A stretch of DNA of 64,000 nucleotides, taken from positions 1-64,000 of the forward strand of contig CAIMFH010000201.1 of the NCBI GenBank assembly GCA_903840265.1. Reading direction: 5' to 3'. The position numbers and the translations under genes were made by a program. This DNA comes from an uncultured Schlesneria sp. (lineage in GTDB: Bacteria > Planctomycetota > Planctomycetia > Planctomycetales > Planctomycetaceae). The stretch's first letter is position 1. Every line of letters begins with the position of its first letter. A model generated the notes under the pieces. It did no database searches. It saw only the letters and a list, made by a program, of their open reading frames with translations, and was not told the origin of the DNA. This document shows positions 28,801 through 37,631 of the stretch, piece by piece.

Positions 28801-30981
28801 GCTCTGACACTGCTGACTCAGAACACTTTTGTCGGGGGAGCCAATACTTCTGATCGAGGTGTCGGCGGTACTGTGAATGGTGGGGGCCTCGGGTTTGCCT
28901 TCGGTGACAACCGCCTCTCAAACACCAATACCTTTACGTCCAACAAAGACGCGAATATCGGATTGATTCTGAAGGGTGATTCCACCAACGTGATTACAAT
29001 CGATAATCACGACTTGTCGGGGGTCGTTAACGGAACCAACGCAACGTTCAATGGTGAAGGCGTCGCTTTCATCGTCCAGGACACGGCAACACTGGCTGGC
29101 TTTATTCAACGGTCGACGATCAACAACAATGCAGACGACGGCATTCGGATCGATGTCAGCGGTACTGCACTTCCAACCGATTTCGCCTCGGTTAACAACT
29201 TTGTGATCGGGGGAACCACGGCGGGTCTCGGCAACACCATTCAAGGAAACGGGACCAACGGTATCGAGGTGAACCGAACGACGAATGGCCAAGTCAACAA
29301 CATGCAGATCCTTAACAACACCATCCAGACCAATACCACCAACGGTATTCGACTGGTAGCCTCGAACCAGCCGAACCAGGATACGTATGTCATCAACAAC
29401 AACTTGATCACCGCAAACGGGTTCGACGGGATCCAACTGCGAGTGGAAGCGGATGCTTCGATTAACGCGGCAATTGATCTGAATACGATTACCAACAACG
29501 GTACTGCCGGCAATCCAATCTTCGGTAGTGGTATCCATACGTTGGAACAAGCCAACAGTGCTAACGACCTGCGATTCGTCGCTGGTATCTGGACCCGCAA
29601 CACGATCACAGGCAACAACCTGGATGGTATCGAGCTTGACTCGAGCATGACCACTCTTGTGATCGGGGATCCTGTTGACACCACGCTGGGTAACTTCATC
29701 TCAGCAAACAAACGAAACGGGATCAACGTGGAAGGCCCAACCGGTACGGGTGAAGTCGTCATCGGCAGCAACGTGATCTCCCTGAACGGCACCGCAGGGA
29801 CTGTGGGAACCGCCAACGAGTCCGCTGGTATCATGGCGAACGTTCGTCCGTTCAGTAACGTGACGATTATCAACAATCAGATTGTTAACAACCTTGGTGA
29901 TGGTATCCAATACGGCATCGATCGAAACTTCATCGGTTCCGGACAGATCCAGATCATCGGCAACAATGTCGCCTTCAACGACGGTCGCGGCCTGGATATC
30001 TTGAACCTTGGCGATGACTTCATCCAGGTCACGGTCGACAGCAACGTGTTCAATCGCAACCTGCTGGAAGGTGTGTATGTCGTCAATACGGCTTCGCGAA
30101 CGCAGGATCAATTCAGTGCCCAAACGGTCGCGATGGCCGCTGATGGAAACGTCTTCCGTGATCCAATCATCGAGATGCAATTCACCAACAACCAGGTCAT
30201 CGGAAACGGCTTCGGAACAACTGCGGGTACAACTGCCACAGGTTTGGTTGTGCGTGTCGGAACTAGCGGTGCGACAACTAGTGTGAGCGATCCTGGCGGA
30301 TTTGCCAGTGACGGTGGGCCTGTCGCAGTGGGAGCGAGTCCATTCGGAACCTCGACGTTCCGAGGTGGTGTGACGATGACCGTAGACAACAATCAGTTCA
30401 GCGGTAACTTTGGGGATGACCTCAGGTTCGCGTCGTTCGTCTCGACTGTCGATCCAAACACAGGGACAGCATGGGATCTCGGTGCTGCTCCTCCAACATT
30501 TAACACGAATGGATATCAGAGCGACCCACTGGCTCGGCTGGACCTGTATTTCCGCAACAACACCTATGATGGTCAAGGGACCGATGTCACCAGCGGCATC
30601 AACAACGCTCAAGGGATTGCCAACGGATCTCAGTCGAACGTGGCTTACTACAACAATGCTGATGGGACCTTCAAATCTCGTGGCAGCTTCAACAATGGCG
30701 ACCCAACCCAGTCGGGTCCATTCAACAGTGCCACCCGACGTCGAAATGCTCAACGTCAGGCATCACGATCAATCACCGGATTCACGAATCCGAACAATCC
30801 TGTTGGAGCAAACTTCCTCTTCCCTGGTCTTGGAGAAAGCACGTTCCGAGTTAGTTCGGACAGTGACACGACGGACTTCCTGCTCGACAACGAACCCGTC
30901 ACGAGCCCAGCGGATTGGAATGGATTTAACTTTGGCAACGCAACCGTCGGCGAGGCACCCTTTGGTTGGGGTTCCTTCTAA
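25849..30981 (+). CDS. Giant surface protein: inverse-autotransporter-like N-terminal barrel plus beta-helix passenger
   Basis: 1710 residues. Seen in order: signal peptide (1-26, ending VAQA); a Gly-rich linker; from about 115 to 325 alternating aromatic/hydrophobic strands resembling the barrel of intimin/invasin-type inverse autotransporters (AGWRWWMREFDSVVGLSTWY, VGLSFEYLSRYVDYRINGYI); a helical stretch with RMTQSVFRQFRAI; then GTDENPFNSVAQF, typical of the start of DUF1565-type repeats; then over 1000 residues of parallel beta-helix repeats, each with an Asn-rich turn such as NTIQGNGTNGIEVNR or NNNLITANGFDGIQL. A calcium-loop motif of EF-hand kind (DANGNGVLDPGEDTNGN) begins at Asp598. 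The chain ends in Phe. Start chosen by GGAG and the signal peptide. Likely surface-displayed adhesin or polysaccharide-binding protein; enzyme activity not shown. Confidence 0.85.
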   Translation: MNLRIKRCWSGLMAWAALTGIAVAQAPNEPEGSVKLGQPPVTQASPEATEGTVQLGTAPAADPGPLTQLSAPGIGYSNAGGGGGGNYFPFQNVDNRYQPRYNIDNRGGGLYGYTGGYTTIGAFVPFSIDADDEAIFFVDGRGLITYDNQGGGANVGAGWRWWMREFDSVVGLSTWYDNSNGGIGPNFNQVGLSFEYLSRYVDYRINGYIPVGAKDHIGSSALASTASCMGNNIVFQRTTQVAQAYTGLDFETGGPLPLIGRYGVNGYIGGYHFMGTGQAGGSFTGVSGRFLSQINEDVSFGMQVTSDHTFGLNTQFQVFVTLPDGMPSRWMRNPTVQDRMTQSVFRQFRAITHIDSVKTNEEAINPLTNKPYFVAFINPNLTTGGAGTDENPFNSVAQFNSLTALQRASYDVILVNGRVDGTSTNLDTGLGTAAPALGLQLSNNQHLWGANIVHDFVTPSGTFQFQCSDGSATPILVNQQTTGGNVITLANNNEVSGFTINGATPLGTQNYGIRSQAGGITGGFNINNNNFINTLSAVQLTHSGSAVGRLVNNTVTGGPATGSAIGFQSNAGFEVTQTAGTLGLYVQGNTITNVKGEDANGNGVLDPGEDTNGNATLDMGIGMRFVATGATAVINANDPTNTTLPLGILSNTVSGSGAGIELDALAGGKVSAAVQGNTLSNNTTDSSVVPTAGFGFKAVADGVGSVMTIGTYVDNQTNNNEGDGAVLAARNGGALQVVGDIVGPQSGSTAVGDTFTGNKGDGLRVEADNGNVLIKSITSTTFDTNGKNGLNLVTTNGGVIQITDPLAGNSFTGNGLNGLLVNAQSGTIDVMLNTTTLPNIFTTNGGDGLLFQTATGGQIDIDLAGVKSTGNTKDGIGFFLDGGVINVTNIQSNIATGNGRDGLSIVNSNGGTFNTNLIGGLTPALGNDFSNNGRAGLFFGGVTPPTPLSQNNIVQIANNNFNRTTTGTDGILFDTTNVLTSNSGALTLLTQNTFVGGANTSDRGVGGTVNGGGLGFAFGDNRLSNTNTFTSNKDANIGLILKGDSTNVITIDNHDLSGVVNGTNATFNGEGVAFIVQDTATLAGFIQRSTINNNADDGIRIDVSGTALPTDFASVNNFVIGGTTAGLGNTIQGNGTNGIEVNRTTNGQVNNMQILNNTIQTNTTNGIRLVASNQPNQDTYVINNNLITANGFDGIQLRVEADASINAAIDLNTITNNGTAGNPIFGSGIHTLEQANSANDLRFVAGIWTRNTITGNNLDGIELDSSMTTLVIGDPVDTTLGNFISANKRNGINVEGPTGTGEVVIGSNVISLNGTAGTVGTANESAGIMANVRPFSNVTIINNQIVNNLGDGIQYGIDRNFIGSGQIQIIGNNVAFNDGRGLDILNLGDDFIQVTVDSNVFNRNLLEGVYVVNTASRTQDQFSAQTVAMAADGNVFRDPIIEMQFTNNQVIGNGFGTTAGTTATGLVVRVGTSGATTSVSDPGGFASDGGPVAVGASPFGTSTFRGGVTMTVDNNQFSGNFGDDLRFASFVSTVDPNTGTAWDLGAAPPTFNTNGYQSDPLARLDLYFRNNTYDGQGTDVTSGINNAQGIANGSQSNVAYYNNADGTFKSRGSFNNGDPTQSGPFNSATRRRNAQRQASRSITGFTNPNNPVGANFLFPGLGESTFRVSSDSDTTDFLLDNEPVTSPADWNGFNFGNATVGEAPFGWGSF

Positions 30982-31009
30982 GAAGCCAAGCGTTACCTGA
31001 AAAACTCTG

Positions 31010-31047
31010 ACACGCCGCACCTTCAAACGTGCGGCGTGTTTTCTTTT
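31010..31047 (+). terminator. Strong terminator of the giant surface protein gene
   Basis: Perfect 11-bp stem ACACGCCGCAC (31010-31020) and GTGCGGCGTGT (31029-31039), 8-base loop, then TTTCTTTTT. The stop codon of the convergent isomerase gene (31023-31025) lies inside the loop, so the hairpin is shared between the ends of two genes. Confidence 0.9.
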
Positions 31048-31889
31048 TGATCACTGGTATCACGAACCAGTTGTGTCAGACATTGAAATGACTCCAGCAA
31101 AACTTCCGGCGCGATGTGGCTATGGCGACTCAGTTCGACATTCAAGCCGCCTCGATAATCCAGATCTCGCAAGGCTTTGAGTACAGACGGAAAATCGATC
31201 GTTCCTTCGCCGAAGCGCAAATGATCATGAACACCACGATTCATGTCCTCGATGTGAATCGTGAAGATACGGTCGCGCCACTCAGTCAAGCAATCTGCAA
31301 TCGGTTTCGGTTCCAGGCAATGCACGTGGCCGATATCAACGCAAAGTCCGAAACCTGGACCGTCAACATGTGACAGCAATTCTCGATAGTCTTCGAACGT
31401 CTGGATGAACATGCCAGGTTCAGGCTCAAACGCCAATTTGACGTTTTGAGCATGCGCATAGTCGATGACTTCACGAAGGCCACTCGCCAGCCGGCCGAAG
31501 ACTTCGTCACGTGATGCATCGTCGCGAACGATTCCGGCCCAGAACGAAACCGCCTCGGACCTCAGTTCGCGTGCGATGTCGATGCACCGCTTCAGGAAGT
31601 CGACCCGGATTGCTCGCTCTTCCGGTAAGCGGCTGACCAGCGTCGGTTCATGCTTGTGCCGCGGGTCCAACAAGAACCTCGCCCCTGTTTCGATGCACGA
31701 GATCATGTCGTACTTTGCCAAGGTCTGGCGTGCGCGATCGATCTCGAGAGGCAGGCTCGGCGAATAGGGATCCAGACAATGATGATCAATCGTGAGCGCA
31801 ACCGAGCGATAACCGATCTCATGCATCAGTTCCAGGGCTTGCGGCCAGCGATGTCCCGTCAATCCGTTCGTGTTGTAACCCAACCGCAT
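31023..31889 (-). CDS. Sugar phosphate isomerase/epimerase (xylose-isomerase-like TIM barrel)
   Basis: Cytoplasmic TIM-barrel protein of the AP-endonuclease-2 superfamily, 288 residues. Seen: MRLGYNTNG at the start, repeated metal-ligand segments typical of the fold: KLAFEPEPG (Glu), GLCVDIGHVHCL (Asp, His), IFTIHIEDMN (His, Asp) and the late GGLNVELSRHSH (Glu). Exact substrate is unknown; many planctomycete paralogues exist. ATG at 31889 has AGGA upstream. Its last codons lie in the hairpin that ends the giant gene. Confidence 0.85.
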   Translation of the reverse strand: MRLGYNTNGLTGHRWPQALELMHEIGYRSVALTIDHHCLDPYSPSLPLEIDRARQTLAKYDMISCIETGARFLLDPRHKHEPTLVSRLPEERAIRVDFLKRCIDIARELRSEAVSFWAGIVRDDASRDEVFGRLASGLREVIDYAHAQNVKLAFEPEPGMFIQTFEDYRELLSHVDGPGFGLCVDIGHVHCLEPKPIADCLTEWRDRIFTIHIEDMNRGVHDHLRFGEGTIDFPSVLKALRDLDYRGGLNVELSRHSHIAPEVLLESFQCLTQLVRDTSDQKENTPHV

Positions 31890-31968
31890 ATTGATCCTGC
31901 TCGGAAAGTCCACTGATAGTTGAAGTTGGCGATCTACTCAATTTTCCAACTCGAGTAGATGTCTGCGT

Positions 31969-34900
31969 CTAATTCGGGGCGGGTGCCTGAGCTTTGATGA
32001 AAGCGATCAGATCGGCCAGTGCCTGCCGGTCGATGTCTTTCTCCAGGCCTTCGGGCATCAATGATTGTCCGGTTGCGACTAATTCGTCGATGTTCCCACG
32101 CAGCACGACATCCTCTTTGGCCTCCGCCCGTTTCAAAGTCAGGCTGGCGGCAGTTTCTACGGAGATAATCCCCGCATGAACCGTGCCCTGGCGGGTGATC
32201 GCGGTATAGGTCTGAAAGCTTGGCTGAGCTTCACGGTTCGGGTCCAGAATCGCGACCAACAGATCGGCAGATGACTTGTTTTGGACACTCGCCAGATCCG
32301 GACCAACCTGATGGCCTGACGTTCCTGATCGATGGCATTGGATGCAAGTCTTGCCATACAGCGTTTTCCCACGCTCTGCATTTCCTTCCAGCTCAAGAGC
32401 GGGCTGGTAATCAGTGACGACCTGCTTGCGGTTGCTCGGGGGATCGGCCAAGACTTTGCGGGCCGCTTCGCGAACCATGGTGTTCGGATGATTCAACAGC
32501 AACTGACGCTTGTCGCGTTCAATTTCTCCAATCTTGATTTCTCCGACTTCAACAGCTTTGATCAGTGCTGTCGCTCCGCGAGTTGATCCGACAAGTTGGT
32601 CAACCGCTTCGCGCCGTGTTGTCGGGCCGAATGCTTTCCATGGCGCGATGATCAAATCGGTGGAATGCGGTGCATTGCTGATCGCGAGGGCTTTCACCGC
32701 AGCTTGCTGAAGCGTCGGTGAAATCTGCGGTGAGTACAACTGCGGTAGAGTTTGCTCGACGAGATCGCTGTCGGCGTAAGCCATCAAAGCGATCGCAGAA
32801 ATTCGATCCGCCTCCGAAGCAGCAGCATCATCAAGTGATTTCACGGCCGCTTGCTGAAAGATCTTGGCGAGCGATGCATTGATACTTTGGTTGCGTGCCT
32901 CGGCCAAAACATTCGCGATTGAAGTTCCGCGCCGCCGCAGTCCTTCTCCAAATGCTGATAACACGGCAAAACGGGTCTGTTCAGGAACACTCGGTTTTGA
33001 AGTCGCAACGAGAAACTGAACGGCGTCGTTTGTTTTTGGCGAGGATCCAATCAGTAGTGCCAACTCGACCAGTAGCGGCCGAACGATCTCAGTTTCTCCG
33101 GCAAACAACTCCCCAGCGATGCTCCCCATATGAGGATGAACTGATGACAGCCATGCCACGCGAAGGTCGGGGTCGCTGGCCGCAGCGCGGGCCAGTTCTT
33201 TCAACCCGGGAATGGCCCGCTTGGCATCCAATTGTCCCAGAGATAATGCCCATTGCCAGCGAAGTTTTGGCGGCCCATCAGTTAACAGCGTCGTGATTCG
33301 CTTCAAGCACTCGCTGCTGCGGAGACTCTCAAACAAGATGATTCCGTGACGCTGCACTCGCGGATCGGGATCATGCAGCAAACCCAACACGTCAGTTTCA
33401 TTGAGCGCTCGCAAACCTTGCAGTGCCCAGGCCGCGTGCAGCCTCGCGACCGAACTGAACGGGGGTGTCCGCTTGGGTAGCCAGGGTAGCGATGAAGAGG
33501 TGACCACCCGCAACTGGTCGATGGCCGAGTTATTCTGGCGTTCGACCAGCAGACGCTGGGCGGTGTCGCGGACAGATCCATGTGGCGAATTCAACTGATT
33601 GACAAGTTCAATTGTCGTCGCACGGCCTAGATCAGGAAGCGGCAATGGGGATCGCTTCATGTTCGGTGAAACCAAACGCCAGATCCGTCCTTTGTCGAAT
33701 CCGCTTTCGAGATCGCACAGTGCCTTAATGTCGTCGGGAATCGAAGCGGGATGTTCAATGGTTTCGCGATACATGTCCAGCATGTACAGCGTTCCATCGG
33801 GCGCGTTGACAAAATTCGCCGGGCGAAACCAGTTGTCTGTGGAGGTCAGGAACTCGCAATTAGTATCCGCTCGTTCCGCAATAAAGCTGATGCCCTCTTC
33901 GGTCAGCTTCTTGCGATGGACGAGGTTCCCACCCACATCGCCGATGAAGACGTTCCCAAGGTAGTCCGTAGGATAGGCCCCTCCGCGATAGATCGTGATT
34001 CCCGTCGCCGATGTGAAGAACCCAATCGGGACCAGTTCTGTGGGCGGCAGCCGCTTAGCAAATTCGGGATCCGCCGCGCGGCGGGCAGTGCGAACGAGTC
34101 GCCACGGTTCAGCGGAGCTTTTGCGAAAGACGACTGCCGCAGCTCCTTCTTTCGCAATCGGGCGAATCACGCTGGGGACACTAAGTTGCGGATTGCGTTC
34201 CAAGTAATGCAACGGCCAGGCCACATGGACAATGTGATTGCTGTTCGAGCAGATGAATCGCTCGCCATAATCATCGATCGTATGACCAAACTGTTGGCCT
34301 CCAGAAACCATCGTGATTTCATTTGTCATGGGGTCAAGTCGCAGATCGCGACGGCCGGGCGTCAGCTTTCGTTCCGCAGTTGTTCCCTGCGCGGGAATCG
34401 TCAAATCCCCCCCTGCCATCCCCGATGAGAAATATATCGCATTGTCGCGGCCCCATTCCAATCCGTTCGCCAGACCTTGCACATTCGTCTGGCTGAAGCC
34501 GGTACAGATGATGTCTTTCTGATCGGCGACATCATCGCCATCGAGATCCTTCATGTAGTATAAATGGGGCGGAGCGAGGATGTACACTCCCCCTTTCGAA
34601 CAACACACCGACTGTGCCCAGCGCAGGTTGTCAGCAAACACCACGCTCTTGTCCATCTGTCCGTCAGCGTTCGTATCTGACAACAGGCGAATCCGGCTCC
34701 AGCTTTCCGGACGTTGATCGCGATATTTCTGAACTCGTTGTTCTGGCAGAAATGGATAGTCGGACATCTCGACCACGTACATTCGATTTCGCTCGTCGAA
34801 TGCCGCGTCGATTGGATTCGCGATCAGCGGTTCACTCGCCACCAATTCCAGCGAGAAGCCATGCTGCAGTTCAAACGACTTCAATGCTTCATCGGGAGAC

Positions 34901-35028
34901 TTGGCCGGAATCCGAGGCATCAGTTTCGCGAGCGGTTTGTCGTCGGCGCAACGAGCACTACGCGTACTCGAAAACTGGCTCAGGATGGCGGCGACTACAA
35001 CTAGCCAGACCGTGTGGTTGCGACACAT
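31969..35028 (-). CDS. PVC-type heme-binding protein (beta-propeller, HEAT repeats, cytochrome c)
   Basis: 1019-residue exported protein of the Pirellula/Verrucomicrobium type. Seen: signal peptide (VWLVVVAAILSQF, then SARCADD); an N-terminal propeller-like region (about 50-440) of the membrane-bound dehydrogenase type, with NPIDAAFDERNRMYVVEM and VNAPDGTLYMLDMYR; HEAT-like helical repeats (about 470-860, for example LLHDPDPRVQRHGIILFESL); and a C-terminal cytochrome domain with CIQCH (about Cys895-His899) and a Met ligand candidate in LMPEGLEKD. It probably works as an electron-transferring dehydrogenase at the cell surface or periplasm; substrate unknown. ATG at 35028 has GGAG upstream. Confidence 0.9.
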   Translation of the reverse strand: MCRNHTVWLVVVAAILSQFSSTRSARCADDKPLAKLMPRIPAKSPDEALKSFELQHGFSLELVASEPLIANPIDAAFDERNRMYVVEMSDYPFLPEQRVQKYRDQRPESWSRIRLLSDTNADGQMDKSVVFADNLRWAQSVCCSKGGVYILAPPHLYYMKDLDGDDVADQKDIICTGFSQTNVQGLANGLEWGRDNAIYFSSGMAGGDLTIPAQGTTAERKLTPGRRDLRLDPMTNEITMVSGGQQFGHTIDDYGERFICSNSNHIVHVAWPLHYLERNPQLSVPSVIRPIAKEGAAAVVFRKSSAEPWRLVRTARRAADPEFAKRLPPTELVPIGFFTSATGITIYRGGAYPTDYLGNVFIGDVGGNLVHRKKLTEEGISFIAERADTNCEFLTSTDNWFRPANFVNAPDGTLYMLDMYRETIEHPASIPDDIKALCDLESGFDKGRIWRLVSPNMKRSPLPLPDLGRATTIELVNQLNSPHGSVRDTAQRLLVERQNNSAIDQLRVVTSSSLPWLPKRTPPFSSVARLHAAWALQGLRALNETDVLGLLHDPDPRVQRHGIILFESLRSSECLKRITTLLTDGPPKLRWQWALSLGQLDAKRAIPGLKELARAAASDPDLRVAWLSSVHPHMGSIAGELFAGETEIVRPLLVELALLIGSSPKTNDAVQFLVATSKPSVPEQTRFAVLSAFGEGLRRRGTSIANVLAEARNQSINASLAKIFQQAAVKSLDDAAASEADRISAIALMAYADSDLVEQTLPQLYSPQISPTLQQAAVKALAISNAPHSTDLIIAPWKAFGPTTRREAVDQLVGSTRGATALIKAVEVGEIKIGEIERDKRQLLLNHPNTMVREAARKVLADPPSNRKQVVTDYQPALELEGNAERGKTLYGKTCIQCHRSGTSGHQVGPDLASVQNKSSADLLVAILDPNREAQPSFQTYTAITRQGTVHAGIISVETAASLTLKRAEAKEDVVLRGNIDELVATGQSLMPEGLEKDIDRQALADLIAFIKAQAPAPN

Positions 35029-35254
35029 GAACTGGTTCTCCACAGGTGGGCTTCTGCGATGAGGCGTGACGGATTGAGAATACCGCGTCGTGCCTGCGAA
35101 GCCACCCATTCCTGTTCAGTATTCCGACTGGAACACTCCGCTTTTCAGAGAAGCCAAGCCTGACTGATTTCGCAGGTTCTGGTCCCATCTTCGCGAAACC
35201 GAACTGCTGATGTGGCACCAGCGCCGGTCGCGAGCCTGCATCACTAAGCAGCCG

Positions 35255-35599
35255 CTATCGCGAGGGGCCGCGTTCTTCTTCCTCTAAGTAGATTGCATCT
35301 AGCAACGATGCGATCTCTCGCGCAATCGGAACAACCGCAGGATCACTGCCCCGGACGTTGATGAGTGGAGAATCGTCCGCTGCCCATTCGAGAAAACCCA
35401 ACTCGTGATTGGACACAATGACAGTAACAGCATCCCGTCGAGGCCGAATAACCATCATCTCGCCGGGCTTGAACGGATTGCGGCGTGCTACTGGCGACCC
35501 CTTTACGAGTCGAGCGTCCGACTCGCAAAGCGCAATCCAGCGATCTCGATCCAACGGCGCACTGTCCAATGTCCCGACAATGACGCCGTGAAGTTCCAT
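35255..35599 (-). CDS. Hypothetical protein cotranscribed with rseP
   Basis: 114 residues; no family recognised. Seen: a compact alpha/beta-looking domain (MELHGVIVGTLD, EMMVIRPRRDAVTVIVSNHE) and an acidic C-terminus (YLEEEERGPSR). No signal or membrane segment. It begins 10 bases after the rseP stop on the same strand, so it is very likely the third gene of a dxr-rseP operon. Its product could act with the protease or be unrelated; the sequence does not decide. Confidence 0.7.
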   Translation of the reverse strand: MELHGVIVGTLDSAPLDRDRWIALCESDARLVKGSPVARRNPFKPGEMMVIRPRRDAVTVIVSNHELGFLEWAADDSPLINVRGSDPAVVPIAREIASLLDAIYLEEEERGPSR

Positions 35600-35609
35600 T
35601 AGTCGTGGC

Positions 35610-37631
35610 CTACTTCTTAAACGGATGGACCAGCAAGTCCAGATACAGGACGAATCCCATCAGGCCCAGCAGGAACGCCATCCCGGCATAGGTGGCTCCG
35701 ATCATGATCTTTTCGCTCGGGCGCCGGCGTGTGATCGCTTCCCACAACAAAAAGACCATGTGCCCACCGTCAAGAACCGGGATGGGCAGGAAGTTCAACA
35801 CCGCCAGATTGATGCTCAGGAATCCCAGGAACAACAACAGCGGAGCGAACCCATGTTCAACGATCTGAATCGCCGCCGAGGCGATACCGATGGGGCCATG
35901 CAGTTCCTTGGGCGAAACTCGACCTGTAAACAGGCTGCTCAGCGTCAGATAGATGTTCATCGCCGAGTTACGAGTATAGTTCGACGACATCGACCAGGCG
36001 TCACCAAGATTGTGGGCCTTCAGTTCAATGAGCAATGGTTGCGTGCGCAGGCCCAGGATCATTGGCAGTGGCCAGCTTGGATCAAGTTCAGGGACCAGGT
36101 CGACTTTTCGTTCCTTCTGGTCTTCGATCAACGTGAGGCGGACGTGTCGCTGCGGAAGTTCCTGCATCTTCCAGAACGCGTATCCCCAATTGTTGGACTT
36201 GGCTTCTTTGTTGGGGTCATCCAGATCGATCGTAACCGTTTTTTCTTTCAGACCGTCCACTGCGGCGGCTGGCAAGAAGAATTCAATTCGCTTCACTTTG
36301 GACAGGCGCTTGATGCCTTCCTTATCCGCGGCACTTCCGGGCTCAACACCCAACACTACAGGAATCGTGTGAAATGCCACACCAATTGCTGGAATGGCGA
36401 TTGACTCGCCTTCCATGAATGGTTGATCGGTCCAACCGGGTTCATCGACGGGGCGGATCGTCAGATCAACCTGCTTGGGTCCTCCCTCTTTGGGCTGACG
36501 AGTGACACGGACATCAACATCCTGACCTTGCAGTTTCGCAAATTCGTTCGGCAGCTTGAGCGGATCGAGTTCCTCGCCAACGGTCTTGCCGTTGACCTTC
36601 ACAAACTTATCGCCTTCCAAAAGTCCAGCGGCTTCGGCGGGCGACCCCTTTTGGATCGATGCGATCGGGCCCGAATCCATCGACAGCCCCAACGTGCGGA
36701 ACACGTTGTCTTTCACGACAACAGTCTCTTTCGTCCCATTGCTTCGCTCCACCCCCACCTCAAGTGGCTCTGCCGTCTGGGCAGCCAACTTCTTTCGCAT
36801 TTCCCAGAATGTGGTGACGTCTTCGCCATTGATGGATTTGATGGCATCACCAGGCATAAACGGCGGTTCCGCGTTAGCAGCCGGCGTCCCCTCGGCGGTC
36901 GCTTTAATCTTCTCTGTGGGATCTTTGAAAACATTCAAACTGCTGGAATGCAGTACGCCGATCTGCGGCAGAGAACCAGTCTTCTTCGGCAGAACCTCGA
37001 TTTCAAATGGGCTCCCGTCACGATGGCGACCTTCAATCGTCAACGGAGGAGACGACAGCGCCACATTCAGTCGCACTTCTTCAAACGTCAAAATCCGGCG
37101 GCCGTTGATCTTTTCGATCAGATCGTCGGGTCGCAGCCCGGCCTGCCAGGCGGGCATGCCTGGACGGACTTCACCGATCACGGCAGGTGTCGTTTCGTAA
37201 CCCAGTGCGAATGCCCCCGCGACGAAGAAGACCGCGGTGATCACGTTCATTGTGACACCAGCGGAAATGATGGCCATCCGTTGGAAGACATTCTTGGCAA
37301 GGTACGAGCGCGGATCTTGAGCGATCTCTTCGTTTGTCAGTTGACTCGGATCGGCATCGTCCTGGCCCAGCATCTTGACGTAACCGCCAAACGGGATCAG
37401 CGACAATGCGTACTCGGTCTCGCCCCACTTCCAACCAAACAGAATGGGACCGAACCCAATGCTGAATCGTTCCACATTAACGTTGCACCACTTGGCGACC
37501 GCAAAATGTCCGAGCTCGTGAAAGAAGATCACCATGCCCAGCCCAATCGCGGCCCACGCGATGTTCACGCCGTTGGAGGCCAGATAGTTCAAGTTGTCCA
37601 TCAACTTGGCAGCCAATGTCAGCATTTCCAT
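35610..37631 (-). CDS. rseP: Site-2 zinc metalloprotease RseP with enlarged PDZ region
   Basis: Intramembrane protease that cuts anti-sigma factors or signal-peptide remnants. Seen: HELGH at 38-42 in the first membrane helix, the GFGP segment, PDZ-like domains, and near the C-terminus [13 protein letters not shown], the second zinc-site motif (NxxPxPxLDG), plus terminal membrane helices. The protein is 673 residues against about 450 in E. coli; the extra length is in the periplasmic part, where three or four PDZ-like repeats can be read ([65 protein letters not shown]). ATG at 37631 has GAGGAGA upstream and overlaps the end of dxr by 13 bases, so the two are translationally linked. Confidence 0.94.
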   Translation of the reverse strand: MEMLTLAAKLMDNLNYLASNGVNIAWAAIGLGMVIFFHELGHFAVAKWCNVNVERFSIGFGPILFGWKWGETEYALSLIPFGGYVKMLGQDDADPSQLTNEEIAQDPRSYLAKNVFQRMAIISAGVTMNVITAVFFVAGAFALGYETTPAVIGEVRPGMPAWQAGLRPDDLIEKINGRRILTFEEVRLNVALSSPPLTIEGRHRDGSPFEIEVLPKKTGSLPQIGVLHSSSLNVFKDPTEKIKATAEGTPAANAEPPFMPGDAIKSINGEDVTTFWEMRKKLAAQTAEPLEVGVERSNGTKETVVVKDNVFRTLGLSMDSGPIASIQKGSPAEAAGLLEGDKFVKVNGKTVGEELDPLKLPNEFAKLQGQDVDVRVTRQPKEGGPKQVDLTIRPVDEPGWTDQPFMEGESIAIPAIGVAFHTIPVVLGVEPGSAADKEGIKRLSKVKRIEFFLPAAAVDGLKEKTVTIDLDDPNKEAKSNNWGYAFWKMQELPQRHVRLTLIEDQKERKVDLVPELDPSWPLPMILGLRTQPLLIELKAHNLGDAWSMSSNYTRNSAMNIYLTLSSLFTGRVSPKELHGPIGIASAAIQIVEHGFAPLLLFLGFLSINLAVLNFLPIPVLDGGHMVFLLWEAITRRRPSEKIMIGATYAGMAFLLGLMGFVLYLDLLVHPFKK

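Noticed and set aside
27300-30000. Repetitive DNA in the giant gene considered as a tandem repeat or CRISPR array
   Set aside because: The repetition is at protein level (beta-helix turns); unit length and sequence vary and no constant repeat/spacer pattern exists.
29701-30753. 350-codon open frame antisense to the giant surface protein
   Set aside because: It arises from the repetitive Asn/Thr/Gly codons of the beta-helix repeats on the plus strand; no start signals or domain.
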